DNA of 61,200 nt from Nitrospira sp. SG-bin2 (lineage in GTDB: Bacteria > Nitrospirota > Nitrospiria > Nitrospirales > Nitrospiraceae): NCBI GenBank assembly GCA_002083405.1, contig LVWT01000038.1:4224-65423 (forward strand), given 5' to 3'. Below, piece by piece: positions 1 to 7,561 of this stretch. The translations under genes and the position numbers were made by a program. Below the pieces are notes generated by a model that saw only the letters and a list, made by a program, of their open reading frames with translations, was not told where the DNA came from and did no database searches. Each line of letters starts with the position of its first letter. Position 1 is the stretch's first letter.

Positions 1-244
1 GGCTGATCGAAAACGGGAATTAATCAGACCTTCCCTAATTCTCGATATGATCTGTACCAATTGTGAACCCGGTGATCCAGGGTGGCTAGGGCAAACACCT
101 CGTTGACAAGTATTATCCAGAGGCTCTAGTCTCCCGAACGCCACGATCGGCCATCGCAGCCAGAGAGAGCAGCAGATTCTGTCGTTCCCGGGCAAGAATC
201 GAGTAGTGCACCGTAGCGGTAACTGATGAAAGGAACCGACCCGT

Positions 245-424
245 ATGCGTTGGTTCAACTGGGTTGGAATTGTGATGATGGTGCTCGGCCTCGCAATCAA
301 TGAGGCCTTGTTTTTCTCCGCATGGTCCGATTTCAACATGACGTGGGCCATCGGACTCGGATCATATTTCGTGATTGCGCTTGGGCTATCCCTATGGGGA
401 GGCCCGAAGCGCGAAGAAGACTGA
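245..424 (+). CDS. Small two-helix membrane protein
   Basis: The 59-codon frame encodes a protein starting MRWFNWVGIVMMVLGLAINE. It has two hydrophobic segments (about residues 5-20 and 33-51) separated by a short polar loop, and a charged tail ending PKREED. An AGGA stands about 12 bases before the ATG, which supports this start. The family is not recognised, so only an inner-membrane location can be inferred. It stands alone, with no close neighbour on the same strand. A TTGACA at 103-108 upstream is a possible -35, but no convincing -10 follows at normal spacing. Confidence 0.6.
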   Translation: MRWFNWVGIVMMVLGLAINEALFFSAWSDFNMTWAIGLGSYFVIALGLSLWGGPKREED

Positions 425-869
425 CCTACGCATACCCTCACCCTCGTAATTCATTCTGTCGTGACGAGATGCGGTGGAACACCCCGGGACCGGGAAATGG
501 CGAAGAGACATTCACAACGCTCGACATTGGTTCTGTCATTGCCATGTCCGGGAGAGGCGACTTGCACAACGGCCCGGGTACAATCTGCATTAATTCTTCC
601 CTCTCCCGTCACAAAATGATCTTGTTTCCTGGAACATACAGCGACCGGAACGATTGGCCGGATGGGAATGCCGCACGTGAAGGCCCGCCACCGTTAGACC
701 TTTGATCAATACTGCCGCTCCGACCTAACCCATTGACTTACAAATTCTTTTCAGCATCATTCAGAAATGCTGAGATCACCGAATGATCGTGGGAACATCT
801 TATTGCGATGGTCATCGACATTGATCGCGACGGGCTTGCCGGTGCCGGACTGTCTGGTTTCCTCTCCAC
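425..869. other. Intergenic gap without a credible gene
   Basis: About 445 bases between the small membrane protein and the first HicB-like gene. Open frames here (such as 322..705) have no family resemblance and no ribosome site. No hairpin terminator or repeat was recognised. Confidence 0.5.
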
Positions 870-897
870 TTGCCGTCCTACAAACTCCAGCTATACT
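870..897 (+). promoter_or_regulatory. Promoter of HicB-like gene 1
   Basis: TTGCCG (870-875), a 16-base spacer and TATACT (892-897). The ATG at 908 is only 10 bases beyond the -10, so transcription would start about 1-4 bases before it and leave no room for a ribosome site. Confidence 0.5.
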
Positions 898-907
898 TAT
901 CCCCATC

Positions 908-1177
908 ATGCACGCGAAAAAATATATACTATGGGAAGAACAGGGCCGGTGGTGCGGCTACCTGGAGGGCTATCCGGACAACATCGCGCATGGAAAATCG
1001 TTCGAAGACTTGCAGTTCAAACTTCGCGATCTGCAGCGCGATCTCGCAGACCAAGAAGACGACCGGTCTCCGCATACCACTACGGTGACCGCGCCTCCAC
1101 GAGTGTTCACCACCCGCCAGATCAAGATCCGCGCGCGCTTTGAGAAGATTTTTCTCTTGATGTTCCCCAATCCCTGA
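908..1177 (+). CDS. HicB-like small protein, paralogue 1
   Basis: An 89-residue protein starting MHAKKYILWEEQGRWCGYLE. Residues 1-50 follow the HicB antitoxin N-terminal pattern: strand, G-Y-L-x3-P-D, G-K-S-F-E-D-L, then an amphipathic helix LRDLQRDL. The start at 908 is chosen because its paralogues begin at the same place; the longer upstream frame is unsupported. Residues 51-89 form a basic tail with no DNA-binding domain. No HicA-type toxin is adjacent, so a toxin-antitoxin role is only a family inference. It is the first of three tandem paralogues. Confidence 0.65.
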   Translation: MHAKKYILWEEQGRWCGYLEGYPDNIAHGKSFEDLQFKLRDLQRDLADQEDDRSPHTTTVTAPPRVFTTRQIKIRARFEKIFLLMFPNP

Positions 1178-1212
1178 ATCGCCACACAATCTTCTCCATT
1201 TTCTGCTTTCGC

Positions 1213-1240
1213 TTGACGCCCGACAAAGCCCTGCTACAGT
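1213..1240 (+). promoter_or_regulatory. Promoter of HicB-like gene 2
   Basis: TTGACG (1213-1218), a 16-base spacer and TACAGT (1235-1240). The ATG at 1250 is 9 bases beyond the -10, again implying a leaderless or nearly leaderless transcript. Confidence 0.55.
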
Positions 1241-1249
1241 TCACTCATC

Positions 1250-1447
1250 ATGCAACCGATACACTACACAATGTGGGAAGAGCCGAACGGGTGGCGCGGT
1301 TATCTGAAGGATCATCCCGACCAGGTGGTGCAAGGAAAGTCGTTCGATGATCTGCAATTGAAACTTCGCCATCTACAGCGCGACCTCTCCGGCCAATCGC
1401 GCCGCCAAGAGCTGCCGCCGCCCAAAGCTCCACCGCGAGCAGCCTAA
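1250..1447 (+). CDS. HicB-like small protein, paralogue 2
   Basis: A 65-residue protein beginning MQPIHYTMWEEPNGWRGYLK. It shares the W-E-E...W-R-G-Y-L...P-D-Q-V, G-K-S-F-D-D-L-Q and L-R-x-L-Q-R-D-L pattern with the genes at 908 and 1573. It is the shortest of the three, ending in a proline/arginine-rich tail. There is no Shine-Dalgarno before the ATG, and the promoter lies immediately upstream. The HicB-like fold is inferred from pattern only, and no partner toxin is visible. Confidence 0.65.
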   Translation: MQPIHYTMWEEPNGWRGYLKDHPDQVVQGKSFDDLQLKLRHLQRDLSGQSRRQELPPPKAPPRAA

Positions 1448-1537
1448 CCCGCTGTGTGTCCTGTCTGCGCAGGAAGCCACAGCCGGCCCCTGCAATGGGC
1501 CGCGCTGCGGAGAAGGGTGGATGAGGGTCTGTGGAGC

Positions 1538-1565
1538 TTGGGCAAGGGAAGAGTCCCGCTAGTAA
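1538..1565 (+). promoter_or_regulatory. Candidate promoter of HicB-like gene 3
   Basis: TTGGGC (1538-1543), a 16-base spacer and TAGTAA (1560-1565). It is a weaker match than the two upstream promoters but has the same spacing. The ATG at 1573 follows after 7 bases. Confidence 0.35.
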
Positions 1566-1572
1566 TTCCGAT

Positions 1573-1857
1573 ATGCATCAGACAAAATACATTCTACGGG
1601 AAGAACAAGGCCTGTGGCGCGGCTATTTGAAAGACCATCCCGACCAGGTGGAGCAAGGAAAGTCGTTCGAAGAGTTGCAGGCCAAGCTGCGTCGGCTGCA
1701 GCGTGATCTCAGCAGCCAAGAACATGATGTCGCAGGCCATGAGCATGACCGGCATGACGAGTATGCCATCGAGATTCCCTACCCCATGCCTCGCCGCACA
1801 AAGACCAATCCGCGCCTTGAAACACTCTTTGTATCGATGCTCGCCAACCTCGAATAA
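1573..1857 (+). CDS. HicB-like small protein, paralogue 3
   Basis: A 94-residue protein beginning MHQTKYILREEQGLWRGYLK. Its first 50 residues closely match the paralogue at 1250. The tail is longer, with a His/Asp-rich stretch (EHDVAGHEHDRHDEYAI, about residues 51-67) that could bind metal, then a basic segment ending ETLFVSMLANLE. That ending resembles the end of paralogue 1 (RFEKIFLLMF). Paralogues 1 and 3 therefore share an architecture that paralogue 2 has lost. Function is unknown. Confidence 0.65.
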   Translation: MHQTKYILREEQGLWRGYLKDHPDQVEQGKSFEELQAKLRRLQRDLSSQEHDVAGHEHDRHDEYAIEIPYPMPRRTKTNPRLETLFVSMLANLE

Positions 1858-2071
1858 AAACCGCCGTCTTAACCGTTAATCCCCGGACCAGAGCCTGGAC
1901 GTTCATTTTCGTCCCGATATTTTCTCCCATCGCGTCATTGACATATCCCACCCTGGTGTAAGGTTTCGGTCTGATAGCCGACATCTTCAGTGAACCCGGA
2001 TTGACCTGGCATGTGGAGGGTTGATAGATAACAGTCAGTTCACGCCCCTGTCGAACCACCACGAGGCCGAC

Positions 2072-3259
2072 ATGTCCATTGATGAAATCACCCGGAAAGT
2101 CAGCGATCGTTACGCGAAGGCCGCCGCAACCGGCGAACAGATGTGCTGCCCAACCAATTACGACATGGCGCAGCTCAAGTCGTTTATTCCCGAAGAAGTA
2201 CTCAAGATCTCGTACGGCTGCGGCACCCCGGCCGGGCTGAAGACGGTGCGCGCCGGCGAAACGGTCTTGGATATCGGCTCAGGCGGCGGAATCGATTGCT
2301 TCGAAGCCTCGCGGCTCGTCGGACCTGCCGGACGTGTGATCGGCATCGATATGACCGACACAATGCTGGAGATTGCCCGGAAGAACGCGTCGGTCGTCGC
2401 GGCAAATCTGGGATACCCGTCTTCCAATGTGGAGTTTCGAAAGGGCCTGGCCGATGCGATGCCGGTCGAGGATGGAACGATCGATCTGATTATCTCCAAT
2501 TGCGTCATCAATCTTGCCCCGGACAAGCGGAAGGTCTTTCGTGAAATGTTCCGGGTTGCCAAGCCCGGCGGCCGGTTTACTATATCCGATATCGTCGCAG
2601 ACCAGACCGTGCCTCAATATCTGGCCCATGATGCAGATAAATGGGGAGACTGTTTGTCCGGCGCACTTACCTTGACTGCATACATCGCGGGAATGGCCGA
2701 AGCGGGATTTCTCGGCATTCATCTCGCGAAGTCTTCACCCTGGCAGGTGATCGACGGCATCCACTTCTTTTCCATCACCTTGACCGGCTACAAGGTGCCG
2801 CCGACCATCATGCCCTCGCCGATTCGGTACGCGACACTCCGTGGGCCATTCAACCGGGTCGTCGATGAACGAGGGACGGCCTATCAGCGCGGCATCCCCC
2901 AGCCGATCACCCCGGACGACGTCATCTTGTTGAGTTGTCCCCCACTGGCCGGCCACTTTGTCCTCACACCCCATCCGGTGTGGCTCGATCAAACCGACCC
3001 GCGCTGGACCGCCGTATTCCCAATGGAAACCCCCTGCACCTGGCAAGGCCATTATGCCTTGCTGGCCGGCCCCTTCCTTGAAGCAGCGGACGACGACCAG
3101 CATATCTATCGGCGGGGAGAGCCGTTAGAAATTTGCTCGAAGACTCTGGCAGTGCTGGAATCCAAGGGGTATGTGCCGCACTTCGCGATTCTCAATCGGG
3201 CCGGGCAACCGGCAGGGGGAACGGCTGTCTCCTGCGCCCCGGATGGAGGCTGCTGTTAA
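2072..3259 (+). CDS. arsM: Arsenite S-adenosylmethionine methyltransferase ArsM
   Basis: Known members of this family methylate As(III) in the cytoplasm using SAM. The 395-residue product has a Rossmann methyltransferase domain with motif I VLDIGSGGGIDCFEAS (about residues 65-80). The conserved ArsM cysteines are present: MCCPTNYD near residue 25, SYGCG near residue 50, and ISNCVINL. A C-terminal domain of about 170 residues follows, ending in a vicinal Cys-Cys (PDGGCC). The ATG at 2072 is preceded by GAGG at good spacing; a TTG at 2021 directly abutting GGAGGG is less likely. The stop codon is followed at once by arsS, so the two are co-transcribed and probably work in sequence. Confidence 0.93.
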   Translation: MSIDEITRKVSDRYAKAAATGEQMCCPTNYDMAQLKSFIPEEVLKISYGCGTPAGLKTVRAGETVLDIGSGGGIDCFEASRLVGPAGRVIGIDMTDTMLEIARKNASVVAANLGYPSSNVEFRKGLADAMPVEDGTIDLIISNCVINLAPDKRKVFREMFRVAKPGGRFTISDIVADQTVPQYLAHDADKWGDCLSGALTLTAYIAGMAEAGFLGIHLAKSSPWQVIDGIHFFSITLTGYKVPPTIMPSPIRYATLRGPFNRVVDERGTAYQRGIPQPITPDDVILLSCPPLAGHFVLTPHPVWLDQTDPRWTAVFPMETPCTWQGHYALLAGPFLEAADDDQHIYRRGEPLEICSKTLAVLESKGYVPHFAILNRAGQPAGGTAVSCAPDGGCC

Positions 3260-4297
3260 ATGGCTCTCACGTTGCTTGGCCGAAGCAACCCTCTGGCCTC
3301 ATCGACTGAACAGCTTCGGATTCTCGGACAACCGGCCTCTGCTCCACCATTTGACTTTCGGCTGGATCAGGCCGGATTATTCCCGCTCCATGCAACCGGG
3401 ATCTCGGTCCTGCAAGTCAACGTCGGCAAGCTCTGCAACCAGACCTGCCACCACTGTCACGTGGATGCGGGGCCGGACCGCATTGAAAGCATGTCGCGTG
3501 AGACTGCCGAACAATGTATGGCCGCGTTAGCCGCCACGGATATTCCCACGGTCGATCTCACGGGAGGGGCGCCGGAGCTGAATCCGAATTTCCGTTGGCT
3601 GGTCGAACAGGCCCGGCAACTGAACCGGCAAGTACTGGATCGCTGCAATCTGACTGTGCTGCTCGTGCCCTCTCAGCAGGATCTTGCCGGGTTTCTTGCG
3701 GCCCATCAGGTCGAAATTGTCGCTTCCCTGCCCTATTATCGCGCATCGCAAACCGACGCTCAGCGGGGAGACGGCGTCTTCGACAAATCGATTGAAGCCA
3801 TCCGCATCCTGAACCGTCTGGGGTACGGACAGGACGGAAGCGGGCTTACCCTGAACCTTGTCTACAATCCGGTCGGCGCATTCTTGCCGCCGAAACAGGA
3901 GCCGACAGAAGCCCTGTTCAAACGGGAACTCTCCACCCGGTTCGGCATCATGTTCAACCGTCTCTACACGATCACCAATATGCCGATCAGCCGGTTTCTG
4001 GAATTTCTCGTCGAAAGCGGGAACTATGACGGATACATGGAACGTCTGGCCAATGCCTTCAACCCGGTGGCTGCAGCCGGTGTCATGTGCCGCTCGACCC
4101 TTTCGGTCGGATGGGACGGCACACTCTATGATTGCGACTTCAACCAGATGCTCGATCTCCCGGTCGACCATGGCGCGCCGTCGCATATCCGCGATTTCGA
4201 TCCGGCGCGGCTGCATCGGCGCCGGATCGTAACTAGAAACCATTGCTACGGCTGTACGGCCGGATCTGGATCATCGTGCGGAGGCGCAGTTACATAA
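3260..4297 (+). CDS. arsS: Arsenosugar biosynthesis radical SAM protein ArsS
   Basis: A 345-residue radical SAM protein. The iron-sulfur motif C-N-Q-T-C-H-H-C lies near residue 59, followed by the domain typical of the ArsS-like family. A cysteine-rich C-terminus (CYGCTAGSGSSCGG) probably carries a second ligand set. In known systems ArsS acts after ArsM and adds the 5'-deoxyadenosyl group to dimethylarsenite on the way to arsenosugars. The ATG directly abuts the arsM stop codon, so translation is coupled. The full-length match gives high confidence in the family; the exact product is inferred from its pairing with arsM. Confidence 0.9.
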   Translation: MALTLLGRSNPLASSTEQLRILGQPASAPPFDFRLDQAGLFPLHATGISVLQVNVGKLCNQTCHHCHVDAGPDRIESMSRETAEQCMAALAATDIPTVDLTGGAPELNPNFRWLVEQARQLNRQVLDRCNLTVLLVPSQQDLAGFLAAHQVEIVASLPYYRASQTDAQRGDGVFDKSIEAIRILNRLGYGQDGSGLTLNLVYNPVGAFLPPKQEPTEALFKRELSTRFGIMFNRLYTITNMPISRFLEFLVESGNYDGYMERLANAFNPVAAAGVMCRSTLSVGWDGTLYDCDFNQMLDLPVDHGAPSHIRDFDPARLHRRRIVTRNHCYGCTAGSGSSCGGAVT

Positions 4298-4307
4298 AAA
4301 GAACGGG

Positions 4308-4339
4308 GTAGGTCGAGGCTAAGACTGAGTCCGACCTAC
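4308..4339. other. Imperfect hairpin in the arsS-pit gap
   Basis: GTAGGTCG (4308-4315) pairs with CGACCTAC (4332-4339) across a 16-base loop. The rest of the gap to 4384 is a low-complexity run of ACCTTGAC/GAGTCTC words. No T-run follows, so termination is doubtful. Confidence 0.3.
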
Positions 4340-4384
4340 ACCTTGACCTTAGTCTGAAGTCTGAGTCTCAACCTCGACTCGATC

Positions 4385-5512
4385 ATGGAATTCCTGGCCT
4401 TCATCCTGGTTCTCGCTCTGGCCTACGCCAACGGCACCAATGACGTGTCGAAAGCGATCGCCACGCTTGTGGGAAGCGGAATCACCAACTATCGAGCCGC
4501 CATTCTGTGGGGAACATGCTGGACGATGATTGGGGCGGGCGCAGCCGCGTTCCTGGCCGGCGCGATGGTGAAGACATTCAGCCAGGGTCTGGTTCAAACC
4601 GGCACGGTGATCCCGCCCACCGTCACAATGGCTGTGTTGGCCGGAACCATGGCATGGGTGCTCTTGGCCTCGCGCACCGGGTTCCCGGTCTCGACCACGC
4701 ATGCGCTCACCGGAGCCATCGTCGGTACCGGCTTGGCTGCCTTCGCGGGAGAATCACTGCTCTGGCCCGCAGTCATCAAGAAGATCGCTCTGCCGTTACT
4801 CCTCAGCCCGTTCCTGGCCCTTGGACTTTCCTATCTTCTTTATCCATGCCTGCGACTGCTCGCCGCGCGATGGGAAGGAGCCTGCCTCTGTGTGATACCG
4901 GCCTCCCGCGCACTGGTCGCTCTTGATGCGCAAGGCAGCACAAGAACACTGTTTCAAACTTCCACACTCGGCCAGCCGGTGCTGGCCGTCCCGTCGCAAT
5001 GCGACCGCTCCGGATTGCAGGGGTTGTCGGTGGGACTCGATACCGTGCATTGGCTGTCCAGCGGGCTGGCCTCATTCGCCCGCGGAACCAACGATGCGCC
5101 AAAAATCGTGGCCATGCTGCTGCTCAGCAGTGCAACCGCAGCTTGGCCAAGCGTTTCAATCCAGCTCGCTGTTTTTGGAGGAGTCACCCTGGCGATGGGG
5201 GTGGGAAGCTACGTCGGAGGACTGCGCGTGACCCAGGTACTCGCCGAGAATGTCACAACGATGAATCATACAGAAGGGTTATCCGCCAATCTGGCAACAT
5301 CCTCGCTAGTCCTACTTTCCGGCATATTGGGATTGCCGGTCTCGACCACGCATGTCAGCAGTTCGACTATTATCGGCATCGGCCTGCGGAACGGCATGCA
5401 AGCAGTCCGCTGGCCTACCGTTCAGAGCATGGTCCTCGCCTGGATCGTCACTATTCCAGCAACAGCAGCCCTGGCAGGCCTTTTGTACTGGATACTCTCT
5501 CTGGTTTTTTAG
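4385..5512 (+). CDS. PiT-family inorganic phosphate transporter
   Basis: A 375-residue membrane protein with the two internally duplicated PiT signatures: ANGTNDVSKAIATLVGSG near residue 14 and FARGTNDAPKIVAMLLLS near residue 233. Each is followed later by a PVSTTH motif (GFPVSTTHALTG, GLPVSTTHVSSS). About ten hydrophobic segments flank a hydrophilic central loop (about residues 155-215). PiT carriers import phosphate with a cation and can also take up arsenate. Its position 87 bases after arsS suggests a link to arsenic or phosphate handling, but that is inference. No ribosome site is obvious before the ATG. Confidence 0.92.
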   Translation: MEFLAFILVLALAYANGTNDVSKAIATLVGSGITNYRAAILWGTCWTMIGAGAAAFLAGAMVKTFSQGLVQTGTVIPPTVTMAVLAGTMAWVLLASRTGFPVSTTHALTGAIVGTGLAAFAGESLLWPAVIKKIALPLLLSPFLALGLSYLLYPCLRLLAARWEGACLCVIPASRALVALDAQGSTRTLFQTSTLGQPVLAVPSQCDRSGLQGLSVGLDTVHWLSSGLASFARGTNDAPKIVAMLLLSSATAAWPSVSIQLAVFGGVTLAMGVGSYVGGLRVTQVLAENVTTMNHTEGLSANLATSSLVLLSGILGLPVSTTHVSSSTIIGIGLRNGMQAVRWPTVQSMVLAWIVTIPATAALAGLLYWILSLVF

Positions 5513-5591
5513 ACCTTGCCCCTTCTTCCTCCACTCTGCTAAGGTGAGCGGTATCTGATCTCCACATATTAGGAAGACATCACACAACCCT

Positions 5592-6656
5592 ATGGTCTGG
5601 GACCCTAAAGATCCTTGGAGCAAACGCAGTGATCCCCTTGAGGATGCCCTCAAGCAGGCCCAGTCTCAATTCAAGAATCTCTTTCCTCCCGGTGGATTGA
5701 ACAACCTGCTCCCTTCCGGCGGGGCCAGGAACTTGATCCTGGCCGCTCTATTGATATTTATTGCCTGGCAAAGCGTCTTTATCGTCTCACCCGATGAAGA
5801 AGGTGTCGTGAAGCGGTTCGGAACTCCGGTCCGGACAGTCGAGCCCGGTCCCCATTTCAAAGTCCCGGTCATCGAAAGCGTGCTTCAACCCAAAGTCGCC
5901 AAGCTCCACCGCGTGGAGGTTGGATTCCGGACCAGTCAGCAGGGTCGCCAGCAGATGGTGCCTCAGGAAGCCCTCATGCTGACCGGCGATATGAACATTC
6001 TCGCGATCGAGTTCATTGTTCAGTACAAGATCAAAGAATCGAGCGAATATCTCTTCAATGTGGCGGACATTCATGAAACCATTGGAAAAGCCGCCGAGGC
6101 TTCGATGCGTGAAGTGGTCGGCAAGAGCAAGATCGATGAGGCGTTGACGACCGGCAAAGCCGACCTCCAGCAAAGCATGATGGTCTTACTTCAAAGCATC
6201 CTCGATGACTACCATGCCGGCGTGCAGGTGGCTGCGGTACAGCTCCAGGACGTCGATCCACCCGAAGCCGTTGCCGCCGCCTTTAAAGACGTGACCAACG
6301 CGAAAGAAGATCGCGAAAAGCTGATCAATCAAGCCCAAGGGTATCGGAACGACATTATTCCCAGGGCAAAAGGCGAGGCTGCGGAATTGGTCAATCGAGC
6401 CAAGGGTTTCGCGCAGGCGCGGCTCAACCGTTCCCAAGGCGAGGCCAATCGGTTCCTGGCCACGCTGAAGGAATATAGCCAGGCCAAAGAGATCATCAGT
6501 AAGCGCATTTACATTGAAACAATGGAGGAAATCCTCCCGAATGTGGAGAAGGTGATCATTGACGGAAAGGGCGGCGAGCGTCTCTTGCCCTATCTTCCTT
6601 TAGACCGTCTCGGAAAACCGGCTCCGAAACCGGCGCACGAGGAGCCCACACCATGA
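5592..6656 (+). CDS. hflK: FtsH protease modulator HflK
   Basis: A 354-residue SPFH-domain membrane protein. The N-terminus carries the HflK-type DPW segment (WDPKDPWSK). One transmembrane helix lies at about residues 48-66, then the SPFH domain begins SPDEEGVVKRFG, and a long Ala/Glu-rich helical region runs to about residue 320. HflK and HflC form a periplasmic-facing assembly that holds and modulates the FtsH protease. The last four bases overlap hflC (ATGA), showing coupling. FtsH itself is not in the window. Confidence 0.93.
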   Translation: MVWDPKDPWSKRSDPLEDALKQAQSQFKNLFPPGGLNNLLPSGGARNLILAALLIFIAWQSVFIVSPDEEGVVKRFGTPVRTVEPGPHFKVPVIESVLQPKVAKLHRVEVGFRTSQQGRQQMVPQEALMLTGDMNILAIEFIVQYKIKESSEYLFNVADIHETIGKAAEASMREVVGKSKIDEALTTGKADLQQSMMVLLQSILDDYHAGVQVAAVQLQDVDPPEAVAAAFKDVTNAKEDREKLINQAQGYRNDIIPRAKGEAAELVNRAKGFAQARLNRSQGEANRFLATLKEYSQAKEIISKRIYIETMEEILPNVEKVIIDGKGGERLLPYLPLDRLGKPAPKPAHEEPTP

Positions 6657-7519
6657 CCAAGCAAGGTCTTGCGATTGCGCTGACTGCCGTGGTTGTGGGG
6701 TTGTTCGTACTGGGAGCCTCCCCCCTCTTTATCGTCGATGTGACGCAGAATGCCATCGTCGTGCAACTCGGCAAACCGGTGCGAAATATCACGGAGCCCG
6801 GGTTGTATGCAAAAGTGCCGTTCGTTCAGGAAGTCACCTACTTCGACAAACGGCTCCTGGATTACGACTCAAGCGCCCAGGACGTGATCACGCAGGACAA
6901 GAAGACGCTGCTGCTGGATAACTTCGCAAAGTGGAAGATTATCGACCCTCTAAAAGTTTATCAGAACTTCCAAAGCCAGCGGGGCGCCCTGCAGCGGCTG
7001 CACGACATTATCTATTCCGAGCTGCGCGTCGAACTGGGACGCCATGAACTCCTGGAAATCGTGTCGAGTTCGAGAGCCGACATCATGCGGGTGGTCTCCA
7101 AGCGTGCGAATGAGAAAGCATCTGTGTACGGCATCGAGATTCTGGACGTTCGGATCAAACGCGCTGACCTCCCTGAGCAAAACGAAAAAGCCGTATTCGC
7201 CCGCATGCAGGCCGAGCGTGAACGGCAGGCCAAGCAGTACCGTGCCGAGGGAGCTGAAGAAGCGCAAAAGATCCGGTCCGAAGCCGAGAAGGATCGAGAA
7301 ATCATCTTGGCCCAGGCCTACAAAGAGTCGGAAGAGCTTCGTGGAAGCGGCGATGCGAAGGCGTTTCGCATCTACGCCGATGCGTACCGGCAGGATCAGA
7401 AGTTCTTCGAATTCACCCGCTCAATGGAAGCTTACAGGGCCACGTTTAAAGATAACAATAAGACAATGCTCATTCTGAGCCCTGATTCAGAGTTCCTTCG
7501 ATACCTGAAGCAACGCTAA
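6653..7519 (+). CDS. hflC: FtsH protease modulator HflC
   Basis: A 288-residue partner of HflK. It has an N-terminal transmembrane helix (about residues 5-25), the SPFH start FIVDVTQNAIVVQLGKP, and the HflC-type segment FARMQAERERQAKQYRAEG followed by a coiled helical stretch. The C-terminus LILSPDSEFLRYLK is typical of the family. It overlaps hflK by 4 bases. The gene ends 42 bases before the converging fhs gene, and no clear terminator hairpin is visible between them. Confidence 0.94.
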   Translation: MTKQGLAIALTAVVVGLFVLGASPLFIVDVTQNAIVVQLGKPVRNITEPGLYAKVPFVQEVTYFDKRLLDYDSSAQDVITQDKKTLLLDNFAKWKIIDPLKVYQNFQSQRGALQRLHDIIYSELRVELGRHELLEIVSSSRADIMRVVSKRANEKASVYGIEILDVRIKRADLPEQNEKAVFARMQAERERQAKQYRAEGAEEAQKIRSEAEKDREIILAQAYKESEELRGSGDAKAFRIYADAYRQDQKFFEFTRSMEAYRATFKDNNKTMLILSPDSEFLRYLKQR

Positions 7520-7561
7520 GTCGCCCCTGCAAAACAGGTAACGCCCGCCCGCCTCGCCATC

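Noticed and set aside
322..705. 127-codon frame after the first small membrane protein
   Set aside because: No ribosome site or recognisable domain, and it overlaps the better supported 59-codon gene in another frame.
4340..4384. CRISPR-like or structured repeat in the arsS-pit gap
   Set aside because: Only short imperfect words (ACCTTGAC, GAGTCTC) without regular spacing or spacers.
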